Assembly: GCA_964562015.1 (NCBI GenBank)
Contig: CAZLRH010000003.1
Coordinates: forward strand, 62,001-126,000
From: CAZLRH01 sp964562015
GTDB taxonomy: Bacteria > Verrucomicrobiota > Verrucomicrobiia > Opitutales > JABDGR01
Direction: 5' to 3'
DNA length: 64,000 bases
Shown: piece after piece, positions 33,425-41,343 of the stretch
Numbering within the stretch: the stretch's first letter is position 1
Layout of the letters: every line of letters starts with the position of its first letter
The notes under the pieces: model-generated
What the model saw: only the letters and a program-made list of their open reading frames with translations
Database searches by the model: none
What the model was told of the DNA's origin: nothing
Program-made: the position numbers and the translations under genes

Positions 33425-34891
33425 TTACCTCGCCGCACCGGGGCTAACCGTCAGGTTCCAAACAACGGGGCTAGTTTTACCGGCCTTATCCACACTTGTG
33501 GAAAGCAGACGATACTGGTTGTCGCCGAGGCGTTCGTACTGCATTGGCTGCCCTTTTATGAAGACCTCGGTTGGCACCTTGGCTAAGAATTGCGGAATCA
33601 AGGCATCCAGTTTTTCGGGAAATTTGCCATTCGCCAGCCGGTAGCGCTCGAGCGCGCAGGCCGCGAGCGTTTGGTCAGTTTGAATTTGATCGATGGCGCC
33701 TTCCAGGGCCAGGCTGCTCAAATTGACTGTGGTATATTTTCCCCAGTAAGTATACGGCGATGAGGCGGGATAAGCCTGCAGCCATTGGTCCCAGGCTTGC
33801 CTGGCAATCTCTGCGTCAAAGTAGTGCGCTTCCGGTTGGAAAGCCGGCAAGAGGCTTTGAAAGTACCGGTCATGCACCAGGAGATTTTGATACCACCAAC
33901 CTTTCGGAATTTGGAGGTCTAGAAAGGTGATTATCTTGCTCGTCAGTGTGTCCTTTTCATCCCAGCGGATGGAAGCCAGCGGCTTCTTGGTCAGAGACGG
34001 CATGCGCCATTCTGCTATGATAAATCCGCGCCGCTGCCAGGCAATAAAATCCGCGCGCCTTAGTTCATCTTGAATCTCGTGCAACTGGGCGTCGGTCCAT
34101 TGACTTCTTTCCAGGCCCATGCGCAGAGACTCGGTGCCTTCCCCAATAATCGCGATGCCGATCAGGGCGCTCGTCAGCGTGGGGCCACCAGCGAGCAAGC
34201 GACCAAAGCGAAGATTGGCTACCAAATCTTGCGCCGCGTTTTCGTTCTGTCCTGCGGCCAATTCTGCATTGACGCGCAGAGTCATGACTTGGCCCAGATT
34301 TAACAACTTCGCTAGGTTGGTCGAAATGAACCCGTCCGTGTTTAGCCACGTAGGATAAACAGCGGAGGGGCGCTGACTGGCCGCGCGGAATGCATCCAAC
34401 TGCGGCGCTAGTTTATTGACCTCACTGAGGACGTCGTCAGTGCCGAGATATTTCTGCCAAGCTTGGATGTCTGTGATGCCACTGAAGGCATTGGCCGGAC
34501 TTTGGATATCATTCCTTGGCTGGTCGGGTAGTTTGAGCCAGTCGGTCTTTTTCCAATAATCAGGGTCTTTCGGGTCGAGAAAAAACGGCTGAAGGATAGG
34601 TGCCATTGCAAAATTTTGCTCGTCAGAAACCGAGGCAGGGCGAAGCGAATCGAGATCCGTCCAGGTACCCTTCGCTTTCAAGTCAGCAATATAGGCGTCC
34701 CACGCGCGTTTTCCGCGCCATGCTTCAATTTGAAAATACGCCACCGGCACAGTCACCATGATCGCCATCGTGACCAATCCTCGGCGCAGAATCCGCCAGG
34801 AAAACAGCCAGCGGAATACCCGTTGAAAAAGGGCAAGCCACCAATGGAAAATTCTCCGGAAATTGGGTAAATGGGAATCGATAAAGTTCAT
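33425..34891 (-). CDS. Membrane-anchored protein with pseudopilin-like C-terminus (cassette 2, gene 3)
   Basis: 488 residues, a paralog of 30615-32126. N-terminal membrane helix RGLVTMAIMVTVPVAYFQI (about 38-56), then the shared EAWRGKRAWDAYIADLKAKG and PASVSDEQNFAMAPIL motifs. The C-terminus has LAACALERYRLANGKFPEKL, continuing DALIPQFLAKVPTEVF, with a terminal beta segment. Unlike cassette 1, its start is separated from the one-TM gene by about 200 bases that contain an inverted repeat (34930-35046), which could alter coupling or add a promoter. Function unknown. Confidence 0.8.
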   Translation of the reverse strand: MNFIDSHLPNFRRIFHWWLALFQRVFRWLFSWRILRRGLVTMAIMVTVPVAYFQIEAWRGKRAWDAYIADLKAKGTWTDLDSLRPASVSDEQNFAMAPILQPFFLDPKDPDYWKKTDWLKLPDQPRNDIQSPANAFSGITDIQAWQKYLGTDDVLSEVNKLAPQLDAFRAASQRPSAVYPTWLNTDGFISTNLAKLLNLGQVMTLRVNAELAAGQNENAAQDLVANLRFGRLLAGGPTLTSALIGIAIIGEGTESLRMGLERSQWTDAQLHEIQDELRRADFIAWQRRGFIIAEWRMPSLTKKPLASIRWDEKDTLTSKIITFLDLQIPKGWWYQNLLVHDRYFQSLLPAFQPEAHYFDAEIARQAWDQWLQAYPASSPYTYWGKYTTVNLSSLALEGAIDQIQTDQTLAACALERYRLANGKFPEKLDALIPQFLAKVPTEVFIKGQPMQYERLGDNQYRLLSTSVDKAGKTSPVVWNLTVSPGAAR

Positions 34892-34929
34892 GACGGATCG
34901 GTTTTTGAAATGGCGTTGAAGAAAATTCA

Positions 34930-35046
34930 GTGGGGCCGTCGCAAGCGATGGCCCTACGTCAGGGGGCGAGGCGGGGACGGTGATTGGGTTAAAGTGGGTG
35001 AGGGTAAGGTTAAGATTTGTAGGGGCGTCGCTTGCGACGGCCCCAC
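34930..35046. repeat. Inverted repeat with 28-bp arms inside cassette 2
   Basis: Arms 34930-34957 and 35019-35046 are inverted copies (26 of 28 positions; GTGGGGCCGTCGCAAGCGA at the outer end), separated by 61 bases. Each arm can also fold on itself around TCGCAAGCGA or TCGCTTGCGA. It splits gene 2 from gene 3 of the cassette. Confidence 0.85.
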
Positions 35047-35092
35047 GGCGAGGTCACGTTTTCAACCAGGCGCGAACTTTTCCGGAGTTGAC

Positions 35093-35554
35093 TCAAACCC
35101 AGCTCAACTCCCGCTCTTCCTCGGCCTCGGCATCCTTTTCCGGACGCGGTCGGGGCAGGGGCGGCACTTCCGGCTTGGGCACCGTGCGAATGGAATAATA
35201 CTGCAAGGTCGCGAGCAAAATCTCCTCCTGCTGGGCAGCGGCCAGGGCGGCCTTCGCCGAAACTTCGTCCACCGGCCCGGAAGCGCCGGTCCCTTTCCGC
35301 TCGCTGAAATGCATGGCCGCGAGCACGACCCACACGGCTGCTAGTGCGCCCCACACATGCCTCACCGGCAAAATCAATTCGCGCCATAAGGTCAACGGGA
35401 GGGCTGTTAATCCAGAGCCGTGGGCAGCCAAGATAGGTGCCGGGGCCTCTTTATGGCCGCTCAGTTCCGCCCCCAGCACCCGTTCGCACAAGGCCTCCAA
35501 TCGCGGTTCGGCAGGCTGGTGTTTTTGCAAAAGAATTTCACGCGGCGTTTTCAT
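35093..35554 (-). CDS. Single-TM protein, putative anti-sigma factor (cassette 2, gene 2)
   Basis: 153 residues. The N-terminus MKTPREILLQKHQPAEPRLE then ALCERVLGAEL aligns with its paralog in cassette 1. A short motif PLTLWRELILPVRHVW precedes the membrane helix ALAAVWVVLAAMHF (about 86-101). The periplasmic end is Pro- and charge-rich. The start overlaps the sigma stop as ATGA (35551-35554). The regulatory role is inferred. Confidence 0.75.
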   Translation of the reverse strand: MKTPREILLQKHQPAEPRLEALCERVLGAELSGHKEAPAPILAAHGSGLTALPLTLWRELILPVRHVWGALAAVWVVLAAMHFSERKGTGASGPVDEVSAKAALAAAQQEEILLATLQYYSIRTVPKPEVPPLPRPRPEKDAEAEEERELSWV

Positions 35555-36102
35555 TTTTCATGCTCCTCCCAAAGTTGGCGCAACGCCTTTTTGGCGTAAT
35601 GCAGGCGCGATTTGACGGTTCCCAGGCGCGCATCAGTGATGCGGGCGATTTCCTCCAGCGAAAACTCTTCGATGAAATGGAGCAACAGCACCGCCCGCTG
35701 CGGTTCCGGCAATTCCCCGAGCAGTCTTTGAAACTCGGCGGCGCGCTCCTCGCGGACGAGCACCATGCCCGGTGGTTCGTCGTCGTCGTCTGCGATCTCG
35801 ACCAATTCCTCCGCGGACGTTTCGCGTCCGAGCCGGCGCCAGCGGTCCACGCACAGCCGATGCGCGATGCCAAAGAGCCACCCGCCGAATTTGTGATTCT
35901 CCCGCAAGTTGCCCAAGTGGCGCACCGCGCGGATAAACGTCTCCTGCACGAGGTCGAGGCTCGCTTGCTCTTCCCGCACCAGTTCGAAAACGTAGGCATA
36001 AATCGGCAGACGATAACGTTTAAACAAGACTCTCCACGCCCCCTCGTCGCCGGTTCGGGCCTGGTCCACGGGCAATGTTTCCAGTTCGGCCACGAGGGGC
36101 AT
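35551..36102 (-). CDS. ECF RNA polymerase sigma factor (cassette 2, gene 1)
   Basis: 183 residues from ATG 36102, chosen because it lines up with the start of the cassette 1 sigma factor; an upstream ATG at 36150 would add 16 residues. Region 2 includes LDLVQETFIRAVRHLG and FGGWLFGIAHRLCVDRWR. Region 4 includes LPEPQRAVLLLHFIEEFSLE and LGTVKSRLHYAKKAL. An acidic linker (EIADDDDEPPG) joins them. Start of the second three-gene operon. Confidence 0.94.
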   Translation of the reverse strand: MPLVAELETLPVDQARTGDEGAWRVLFKRYRLPIYAYVFELVREEQASLDLVQETFIRAVRHLGNLRENHKFGGWLFGIAHRLCVDRWRRLGRETSAEELVEIADDDDEPPGMVLVREERAAEFQRLLGELPEPQRAVLLLHFIEEFSLEEIARITDARLGTVKSRLHYAKKALRQLWEEHEK

Positions 36103-36250
36103 GTCAGTCGAGTATGCCCAGTGGAACGCCGTCGGCGACCAAAGGTTCAATGCACGGCGAAGATAATTTTCGGCGCGCGGAGGTGTTTAATCTCTCAAGG
36201 TCTAATTCCTCGAAGCTTACTCCGAGAATATTTACTAATTAATCCTGAAC

Positions 36251-36322
36251 GGCGCGCTTAGGGCAGCGCGCCCTACCCGCAAATGGCAATTTTGGCAGGG
36301 CGCGGTGCCCACACCGCGCCGC
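36251..36322. repeat. GC-rich double hairpin upstream of cassette 2
   Basis: Two hairpins: GGCGCGCT..AGCGCGCC (36251-36272) and a perfect GGCGCGGTG, CCCA, CACCGCGCC (36299-36320). The first is nearly the same as the hairpin at 30482-30503. The gap 36103-36497 has no gene; it contains this, the element at 36366 and the presumed promoter of cassette 2. Confidence 0.82.
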
Positions 36323-36365
36323 TTGAAACCAGTTTGGTGCTGAACTAGGCGAAGTTTTAAAACTG

Positions 36366-36456
36366 AACCACGGATAGCACTGATAACACGGATACGCTTC
36401 CGGCATCGGTGAAGGACATCGCTTTTAAATCCATGCCATCCATGTCATCCGTGGTT
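36366..36456. repeat. Palindromic element with ATCCGTGGTT ends
   Basis: AACCACGGAT (36366-36375) and ATCCGTGGTT (36447-36456) are perfect inverted ends. Internal sequence is also partly symmetric (AACACGGAT and ATCCATGTCATCC). A related sequence is at 42758-42786. It is 41 bases beyond the 3' end of folA. Confidence 0.75.
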
Positions 36457-36497
36457 GTTTGGGGGTTTCAAGACAGAACCTGGTATCTAACTCCTCC

Positions 36498-37013
36498 TCA
36501 CGCCCGGCCCAGCACCTTAAACGTGTACTTGATCGGTCCCGGCTGGCCTGCGTGCGCCTCGAGCACTTTCGTAAAGCCGGCCTGCGTGAACAGTTCCCAC
36601 GGCAGGCGGGTGTAGCCCTCCGGTTCCAATTCAATATCCGTGACAAATACCTTGTCCGCGAACTGCAACGCCGCGCGATAAATCTCCGCACCCCCGCCGA
36701 TCCAGATTGGCCCCGGATGCGGCGAGGCCTGCGCGAGCGCCAGCGCCTCCGGCAGACTGCGCGCCACTTGTGCGCCGGCCAGATGGTACGCGGGGTCGCG
36801 GGTGAGCACGATCACCTCGCGGTCCGGCAGCGGCGCGCCGTGGTGGTCCTGGCATTTCCGGCCATGGATCAAAATCCCGCCGCGCGTGCAGTTGAGAAAG
36901 TGCTGCCAATCCTCCGGCAAATCCCACGGCAGCCGCCCGCCGCGCCCGATGACCCCATTGCGCGCCACCGCGACGATGAGCTGGATGGGTTTGGGATTTT
37001 CCGAATTTTTCAC
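36498..37013 (-). CDS. folA: Dihydrofolate reductase
   Basis: Reduces dihydrofolate to tetrahydrofolate with NADPH. About 171 residues. IQLIVAVARNGVIGRGGRLP then WDLPEDWQHF is the family N-terminus with the active-site acidic residue. A middle GGILIHGRKCQDH and IWIGGGAEIYRAAL with the conserved GG pair follow. The GTG at 37011-37013 gives a normal start; the frame is open further upstream to an ATG at 37145, but that would be translated through a repeat element. The GTG lies at the edge of that repeat. Confidence 0.93.
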   Translation of the reverse strand: MKNSENPKPIQLIVAVARNGVIGRGGRLPWDLPEDWQHFLNCTRGGILIHGRKCQDHHGAPLPDREVIVLTRDPAYHLAGAQVARSLPEALALAQASPHPGPIWIGGGAEIYRAALQFADKVFVTDIELEPEGYTRLPWELFTQAGFTKVLEAHAGQPGPIKYTFKVLGRA

Positions 37014-37141
37014 CGCAGAGGACGCAGAGTACGCTGAGACATTAGCATGCTTGTGTTCGACCAAAAAGCATTGCTGTATAAAATTGAAAATGTTTCTACG
37101 CTGTCTCCGCGCCCTTGGCGTTCTCGGCGGTGAAATAGTTT
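37009..37141. repeat. MITE-like element filling the folA to response-regulator gap
   Basis: Imperfect inverted arms at 37009-37040 and 37103-37134 (about 25 of 32 positions match; ends TTCACCGC and GCGGTGAA) with a 62-base centre. It exactly occupies the space between the folA start and the response-regulator stop (37142). Similar sequence occurs at 41585-41627 and 41692-41726. Confidence 0.78.
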
Positions 37142-37852
37142 TCAACTCCCCGCCGGTTTATACATGTAGCCCACGCCGTGCACAGTTTGGATGACGCCCT
37201 CGGCGTCTCCTTCCGGCGCGATTTTCTTGCGCAACTGCGCGATGTGCTGGTCTAGCGTGCGCGTCGTGCCGAGGTAATCGATGCCCCACGCCTGATCCAG
37301 CAGGAATTGCCGCGAGAGCGCCTCGTCCGGCTTGCGGTAAAATAATTCGATCAATTTCATTTCGCGCGGCGTGAGCGTGAGCACGGCGTCGCCGTGCTGG
37401 GCCTCGAATTTGCGCGGGCGCACGCGCAGCGCGCCAAAAGTGAATTCATCCGGCAGCGGGTCGGCGGGGCCGGCCTCGGTCATATGCGAACGGCGGAGGG
37501 CCGCCGCCACGCGCGCGAGCAGTTCGCGCACGCCGAAGGGCTTGGTGATGTAATCATCCGCGCCCAGTTCGAGGCCCGCCACCTTGTCCACCTCCTCGGC
37601 CTTGGCCGTGAGCATGACGACCGGCACTTGCGTGTCGCGCTTGCGAATTTCGCGGCAGAGGTCGTAGCCGTTCATCTCGGGCATCATCAAATCCAGCAGC
37701 ACCAAATCGAATTTCCCCTGACGGAACAGCTTCAGGCCGTCGGCCCCGTCGCGCGCGGCAGTGACGCCGTAGCCCTCGCTCTCGAGGCTGTCCACCACGC
37801 CGCGCCGAATGTTCGCATCGTCCTCGACCACCAGAATTTGCCGGTTTTTCAC
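37142..37852 (-). CDS. Response regulator, OmpR/PhoB family
   Basis: 236 residues. The receiver (about 1-120) has the acidic pair EDD, the phospho-Asp in LVLLDLMMPEMNG, the Thr in VVMLTAK, and the Lys in YITKPFG. The winged-helix domain (about 140-232) contains LTPREMKLIELFYRKPDEAL, the recognition region GTTRTLDQHIAQLRKKIAP, and VHGVGYMYKP. No histidine kinase is nearby, so it is an orphan. Target genes unknown. Confidence 0.94.
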   Translation of the reverse strand: MKNRQILVVEDDANIRRGVVDSLESEGYGVTAARDGADGLKLFRQGKFDLVLLDLMMPEMNGYDLCREIRKRDTQVPVVMLTAKAEEVDKVAGLELGADDYITKPFGVRELLARVAAALRRSHMTEAGPADPLPDEFTFGALRVRPRKFEAQHGDAVLTLTPREMKLIELFYRKPDEALSRQFLLDQAWGIDYLGTTRTLDQHIAQLRKKIAPEGDAEGVIQTVHGVGYMYKPAGS

Positions 37853-38018
37853 GCGCCCACCTTAAAGCCCGGCCCGCCATTTGAAAAGCCCGCAAAATGG
37901 GTGAATCAATTTCAGGATTTGGACCCAGGCGCTTCGATGAATTTGATTTCGCCCCACGCTGAATTATTTCTCCCGTAAAGCTAACGGCAAGAGGCGTAAG
38001 GTGCATGCAGCCAGGGTA

Positions 38019-38045
38019 TTGTGCCTTTTACGCTTTTTGTGGTTA
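38019..38045. repeat. Single arm of the CACAAAAAGCAC repeat family
   Basis: TTGTGCCTTTTACGCTTTTT (38019 onward) is a one-arm copy of the element at 7837-7860 with one base difference in the core. It lies in the 201-base gap upstream of the response regulator. Confidence 0.65.
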
Positions 38046-38053
38046 ATATTCCT

Positions 38054-38332
38054 TCAGTTCACCGGCCCGCGCACGATTTTTTCCGCGATCTCCATCGCCT
38101 GGTCAAGTGCCGACGCGGGCACGAACACCACGATCTTCGAGCCGTCAGGGTACATCCCGAGCACCATCGCCGATGTGCGTCCCGGGCGCAGCAACGCTGA
38201 ATTATCCGTCTCAATCTCAAACGGAATCCCCGCAGCCTCCAATAGCGGCAGCAAATGCTTCGCCTCCGCCGGCTCAAACGCGCCCACTTCCATTCGCGGG
38301 TCGGCTTCGTCGGGCTGTTCAATTTTTTCCAT
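38054..38332 (-). CDS. Small protein, DUF2007-like (putative signal transducing)
   Basis: 92 residues. VGAFEPAEAKHLLPLLEAAG then IPFEIETDNSALL resembles the short DUF2007 domain, a ferredoxin-like fold. No signal or membrane segment. Stands alone. The family call is a moderate guess. Confidence 0.6.
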   Translation of the reverse strand: MEKIEQPDEADPRMEVGAFEPAEAKHLLPLLEAAGIPFEIETDNSALLRPGRTSAMVLGMYPDGSKIVVFVPASALDQAMEIAEKIVRGPVN

Positions 38333-38413
38333 GCGAAATGCGGAGGGCGATGGGGAAGTTTACGCAAATAGCGCACCAGCGCAAGCGAACGCCTCCGGAC
38401 GATATCGCCGATT

Positions 38414-38896
38414 TTACATTTGGGGGCGATATTTTTCTCCTTGGTATGGTCGCCAAAAATACCCCATCGAAAATGGAATGAATGCTGCCGGTGAGCCAAG
38501 CCGCATCCAAAGCTCTTCTGAAATCACCATGCCATTATAACACTCTTGGGTGATCATATCCTGGTCGATAACTTCGTAGTCAACAGCTCCGTCGACTTCA
38601 ACACCTGCTAATGCGAATCGATACGGGGGCGCAGATTTCAAGCGATTATAAAGGGCCGCGCCCAATTCACTCATCTCTTGCGCCTCTTGAATAGACTTAA
38701 CGCCCGACCGGCTAATTCTTGGAGTATTCAACAAAACCTCAAAGCTTCCATTTGGATTTCTAAAGATCCACGCGGAGCATTTTTCGATATTCCCATCGGA
38801 ATACCTGATCGGAATGCCTTCGAAGTGCCGACTCAACTTATCTGCAGCCTCCTTTTCAATGCCACATTCGACGGACAACGAGTAAATCCAAGCCAT
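38414..38896 (-). CDS. Hypothetical protein
   Basis: About 160 residues from the ATG at 38896 (a GTG at 38902 is in frame). Visible segments are AWIYSLSVECGIEKEAADKL and VLLNTPRISRSGV, then YEVIDQDMITQECYNGMVIS. The DNA is lower in GC than its surroundings, as with many recently acquired immunity-type genes. I do not recognise the family. No toxin is adjacent. Confidence 0.6.
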   Translation of the reverse strand: MAWIYSLSVECGIEKEAADKLSRHFEGIPIRYSDGNIEKCSAWIFRNPNGSFEVLLNTPRISRSGVKSIQEAQEMSELGAALYNRLKSAPPYRFALAGVEVDGAVDYEVIDQDMITQECYNGMVISEELWMRLGSPAAFIPFSMGYFWRPYQGEKYRPQM

Positions 38897-38951
38897 GACC
38901 ACGATGTTAATTCGTCATCTTAAATGCCGTCAACCATGGCAAAAATCCCCC

Positions 38952-38979
38952 TTGACGCTGAACGTCCGTCCCCTATACT
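38952..38979 (+). promoter_or_regulatory. Promoter of lexA (sigma-70-like)
   Basis: TTGACG (38952-38957) and TATACT (38974-38979) are separated by 16 bases. The lexA ATG is 10 bases after the -10, so a start site 6-8 bases downstream gives a transcript with almost no leader. No Shine-Dalgarno sequence is present. GAACGTCCGTCC between the boxes could hold an operator, but I cannot assign a LexA box. Confidence 0.65.
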
Positions 38980-38989
38980 TTTGCACACT

Positions 38990-39622
38990 ATGAAAGAATT
39001 AACCCTTCGGCAGCAGGAAATTCTCGGCTTCATCCAGCTTCACCAGCGCAGTCACGGTTACTGGCCGAGCATTCGCGACATCCAGGCCCATTTCAAGTTC
39101 GCCAGCACCAACGCCGTCATGGGCCACCTGCGCGCCCTCGAGCACAAGGGCTCGCTCGCCCGCGTCCCCGGCCATGCCCGCGCCTACCGCGTCACCCACG
39201 ACCCGAACGAGACCCATCCCGCCTTCGCCATGGACGTCGTGGACATCCCGGTGTACGGCAGCATTGCCGCCGGTTATCCCGATGGCGTGGAACCCGGCGG
39301 CGAAATCGGCCGCCTGCAAATTGACGCCCAAACCGCCGGCATCCGCCGCGCCCGCCGCGCCTTCGCCCTCAAAGTCCGTGGCGACTCCATGGTCAACGCC
39401 GGCATTCAGGACGGCGACATCGTCATCCTCGAACACGCCCCCGCCAAAGACGGCGACATCGTGGCCGCGCTCATCGACAACGAAACGACCCTCAAGCGCT
39501 TTATCCAAAAATCCGGCCGCCATCCCTTTCTCAAGGCCGAAAATCCCCGCTACCCGAACCTGCATCCCGTGTCGGAACTGGTCATCCAAGGTGTCGCCAA
39601 GGCCGTCGTGCGGAATTTGTAA
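38990..39622 (+). CDS. lexA: LexA repressor
   Basis: SOS regulator that is cleaved with RecA. 210 residues. The winged HTH (about 1-65) begins MKELTLRQQEILGFIQLHQR with the LexA-typical ends, and has YWPSIRDIQAHFKFAS. The cleavage site is Ala-Gly in SIAAGYPD (about 94-95). The catalytic Ser is in VRGDSMVNAGI (about 133) and Lys in ETTLKRF (about 169). ATG 38990 was chosen over an upstream start by the domain and the promoter position. Confidence 0.95.
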   Translation: MKELTLRQQEILGFIQLHQRSHGYWPSIRDIQAHFKFASTNAVMGHLRALEHKGSLARVPGHARAYRVTHDPNETHPAFAMDVVDIPVYGSIAAGYPDGVEPGGEIGRLQIDAQTAGIRRARRAFALKVRGDSMVNAGIQDGDIVILEHAPAKDGDIVAALIDNETTLKRFIQKSGRHPFLKAENPRYPNLHPVSELVIQGVAKAVVRNL

Positions 39623-39817
39623 CGCAGCCTAATGAGAGGTGGCAGGCTTTTCGTCGCTGGCGTAAACAAGGTCTCGCTTGAAGCGAGATGGAGTTGAAAC
39701 ATCAGGTGTTGCAGCGCGTGACGGTCGCTGCTTTTGTCTGTCTCCCGTCTGCGTCTGCCTTCCTGGCTGCAGAACCAAGGGACCAAGCACTAGAACCCTA
39801 AAACACTTTTCCTTCCC

Positions 39818-40291
39818 ATGCCCAAAGTTGATCTCGATCTCGTCAAGGCCGTCCTCCAGCGCAACGAACTGGATGTGCGCATGGTCGCCCAAATCCTCAA
39901 TGACATCCAGGAGGAGGTCAAAGCCGCCGTGGACGAGGAGAAGCCCCCCGCGGTCAAAAAGCAGTACGTCTTTGTGCTCTCCGACCCGCGCGGCACGCTC
40001 GCCGACAAGGACTTCACCGGCTGGGTCGTGCAAATCCCCGAGGAGGAAAGCGCCGCCACCACGGAGGACCGCCTCATTCGCGCCGCGCACCAGTTCAACG
40101 CCTCGCCCAAGGGCCGCCGCCTGCCGGTCAAGACCATCGCCGAATTGTGCGAGCATGTGCCCGGCCGCTTCCTGAAGGAACACCAGGCGTGGGTGCGCAC
40201 GAAGGAGCCCGTGTACGTCATCACCACGCGCAACAAACTCCCCGGCCTCACCCTGGAAAAAGTCTCGCGGGGTACGGACAACGAGGATTAG
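39818..40291 (+). CDS. Hypothetical protein
   Basis: 157 residues, cytosolic. The first 40 residues are helical (LDLVKAVLQRNELDVRMVAQ). A beta strand KKQYVFVLSDPRG follows, then WVVQIPEEESAATTEDRLIR. I recognise no family, although the overall size and the RLIRAAHQFN segment suggest a small DNA- or phage-related accessory protein. It lies 196 bases after lexA on the same strand; the gap has no clear feature. Confidence 0.65.
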   Translation: MPKVDLDLVKAVLQRNELDVRMVAQILNDIQEEVKAAVDEEKPPAVKKQYVFVLSDPRGTLADKDFTGWVVQIPEEESAATTEDRLIRAAHQFNASPKGRRLPVKTIAELCEHVPGRFLKEHQAWVRTKEPVYVITTRNKLPGLTLEKVSRGTDNED

Positions 40292-40302
40292 ATTAAACCA
40301 CT

Positions 40303-41282
40303 CTGAAAATCGGCGCACCCCGGCCCGGATTTTTATTCGCAGCCCTGCTCACGGGAGCGGTTTTGGCGCCGTGCCTTGCGGCGGAGACGCAGGCTCCGGC
40401 GGCGACAGTCGCTTCCAAGCCGGTGTCAGCTAGTTCATCAGATGTCATGCACCCCGGCGATATTCGCGCCGCGTTGGTCGAGGGCGATGTGCAGTTGGTT
40501 TATCCCCAAGGAAAGACGGTGCCGCTCGAGGCCGGCAATACTGTCGCGACCGGGCTCACGGTGTGCACCGGCCGAACAGCACGGCCCTGCTGGTCTTCGC
40601 CAACGGCGCGGTTGCGCAACTGAAGGCAGACTCCGAATTAGAAATCGTCAAATTCGAGCAAGCACCGTTCGAGCACACGTTAACTGCCGCGGAAGTACCG
40701 CTCTCGTCAGAGCCGAGTAAATCAATTACGGAAATTGATTTGCAAAACGGGACCCTGGTTGCGGGGGTGATGAAGCTCAAAACTGAGGTGGACTCTGAAT
40801 TTACGGTAAGCAATCCAGGCTGGATTGTTAACAGACCAATTAATGCGATTTTTGTATCAAATGTAAAACGAGACAAGGACATGCGTGTCGTCGCCATAGC
40901 TATGAGCGCCATTCGAGGCCATTTCCTTTTACACCCCTATTTTAATCCTAGGCTGAGTGCCGCATTGCAGCAACCCGATCTCACGATAGGCGAACCAGCC
41001 AAGGTCACGGCTTCGCTTGACGATCCAGGAGATTTTCCGATAAGGCTGAATTTTGTTGAATCGGTCATTACTGATGTCGATGCCCAGCAGGTTCTCGACT
41101 GTTTTTATGACGCCATCAACCTTGTGCGCCCAAATCTGCAAAAATTAGCAGCGCCTGAACCCCGGCCAAGTTTGCCAATTGTGGATGAGTTCCAGTTCCC
41201 CGATCACACGGTTCCCTTTTCATTCGGTTACCCCGACGCCTTCCCCACGCCCGTCACTCGCGCGATGCCGACGCATCCGTAG
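40303..41282 (+). pseudogene. FecR-domain exported protein, frameshifted and lacking a normal start
   Basis: The signal peptide (GFLFAALLTGAVLAPCLAAE) is in the frame of a CTG at 40303; a stop lies just upstream, so no ATG, GTG or TTG starts it properly. The FecR core then reads GDVQLVYPQGKTVPLEAGNT and ATGLTVCTG, up to about 40570. The homology continues in another frame as PNSTALLVFANGAVAQLKAD. The sequence GGCCGAAC at 40570-40577 looks as if one C was lost from GGCCCGAAC. The C-terminal 230 residues have no family I know. It is either a pseudogene or contains a sequencing error. Confidence 0.7.
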
Positions 41283-41343
41283 CCGGGATTTGAATCGTCG
41301 AGCAGGTGGAGCGGGCGCTCCGCGCATGCCTCGATGCGGCGCT

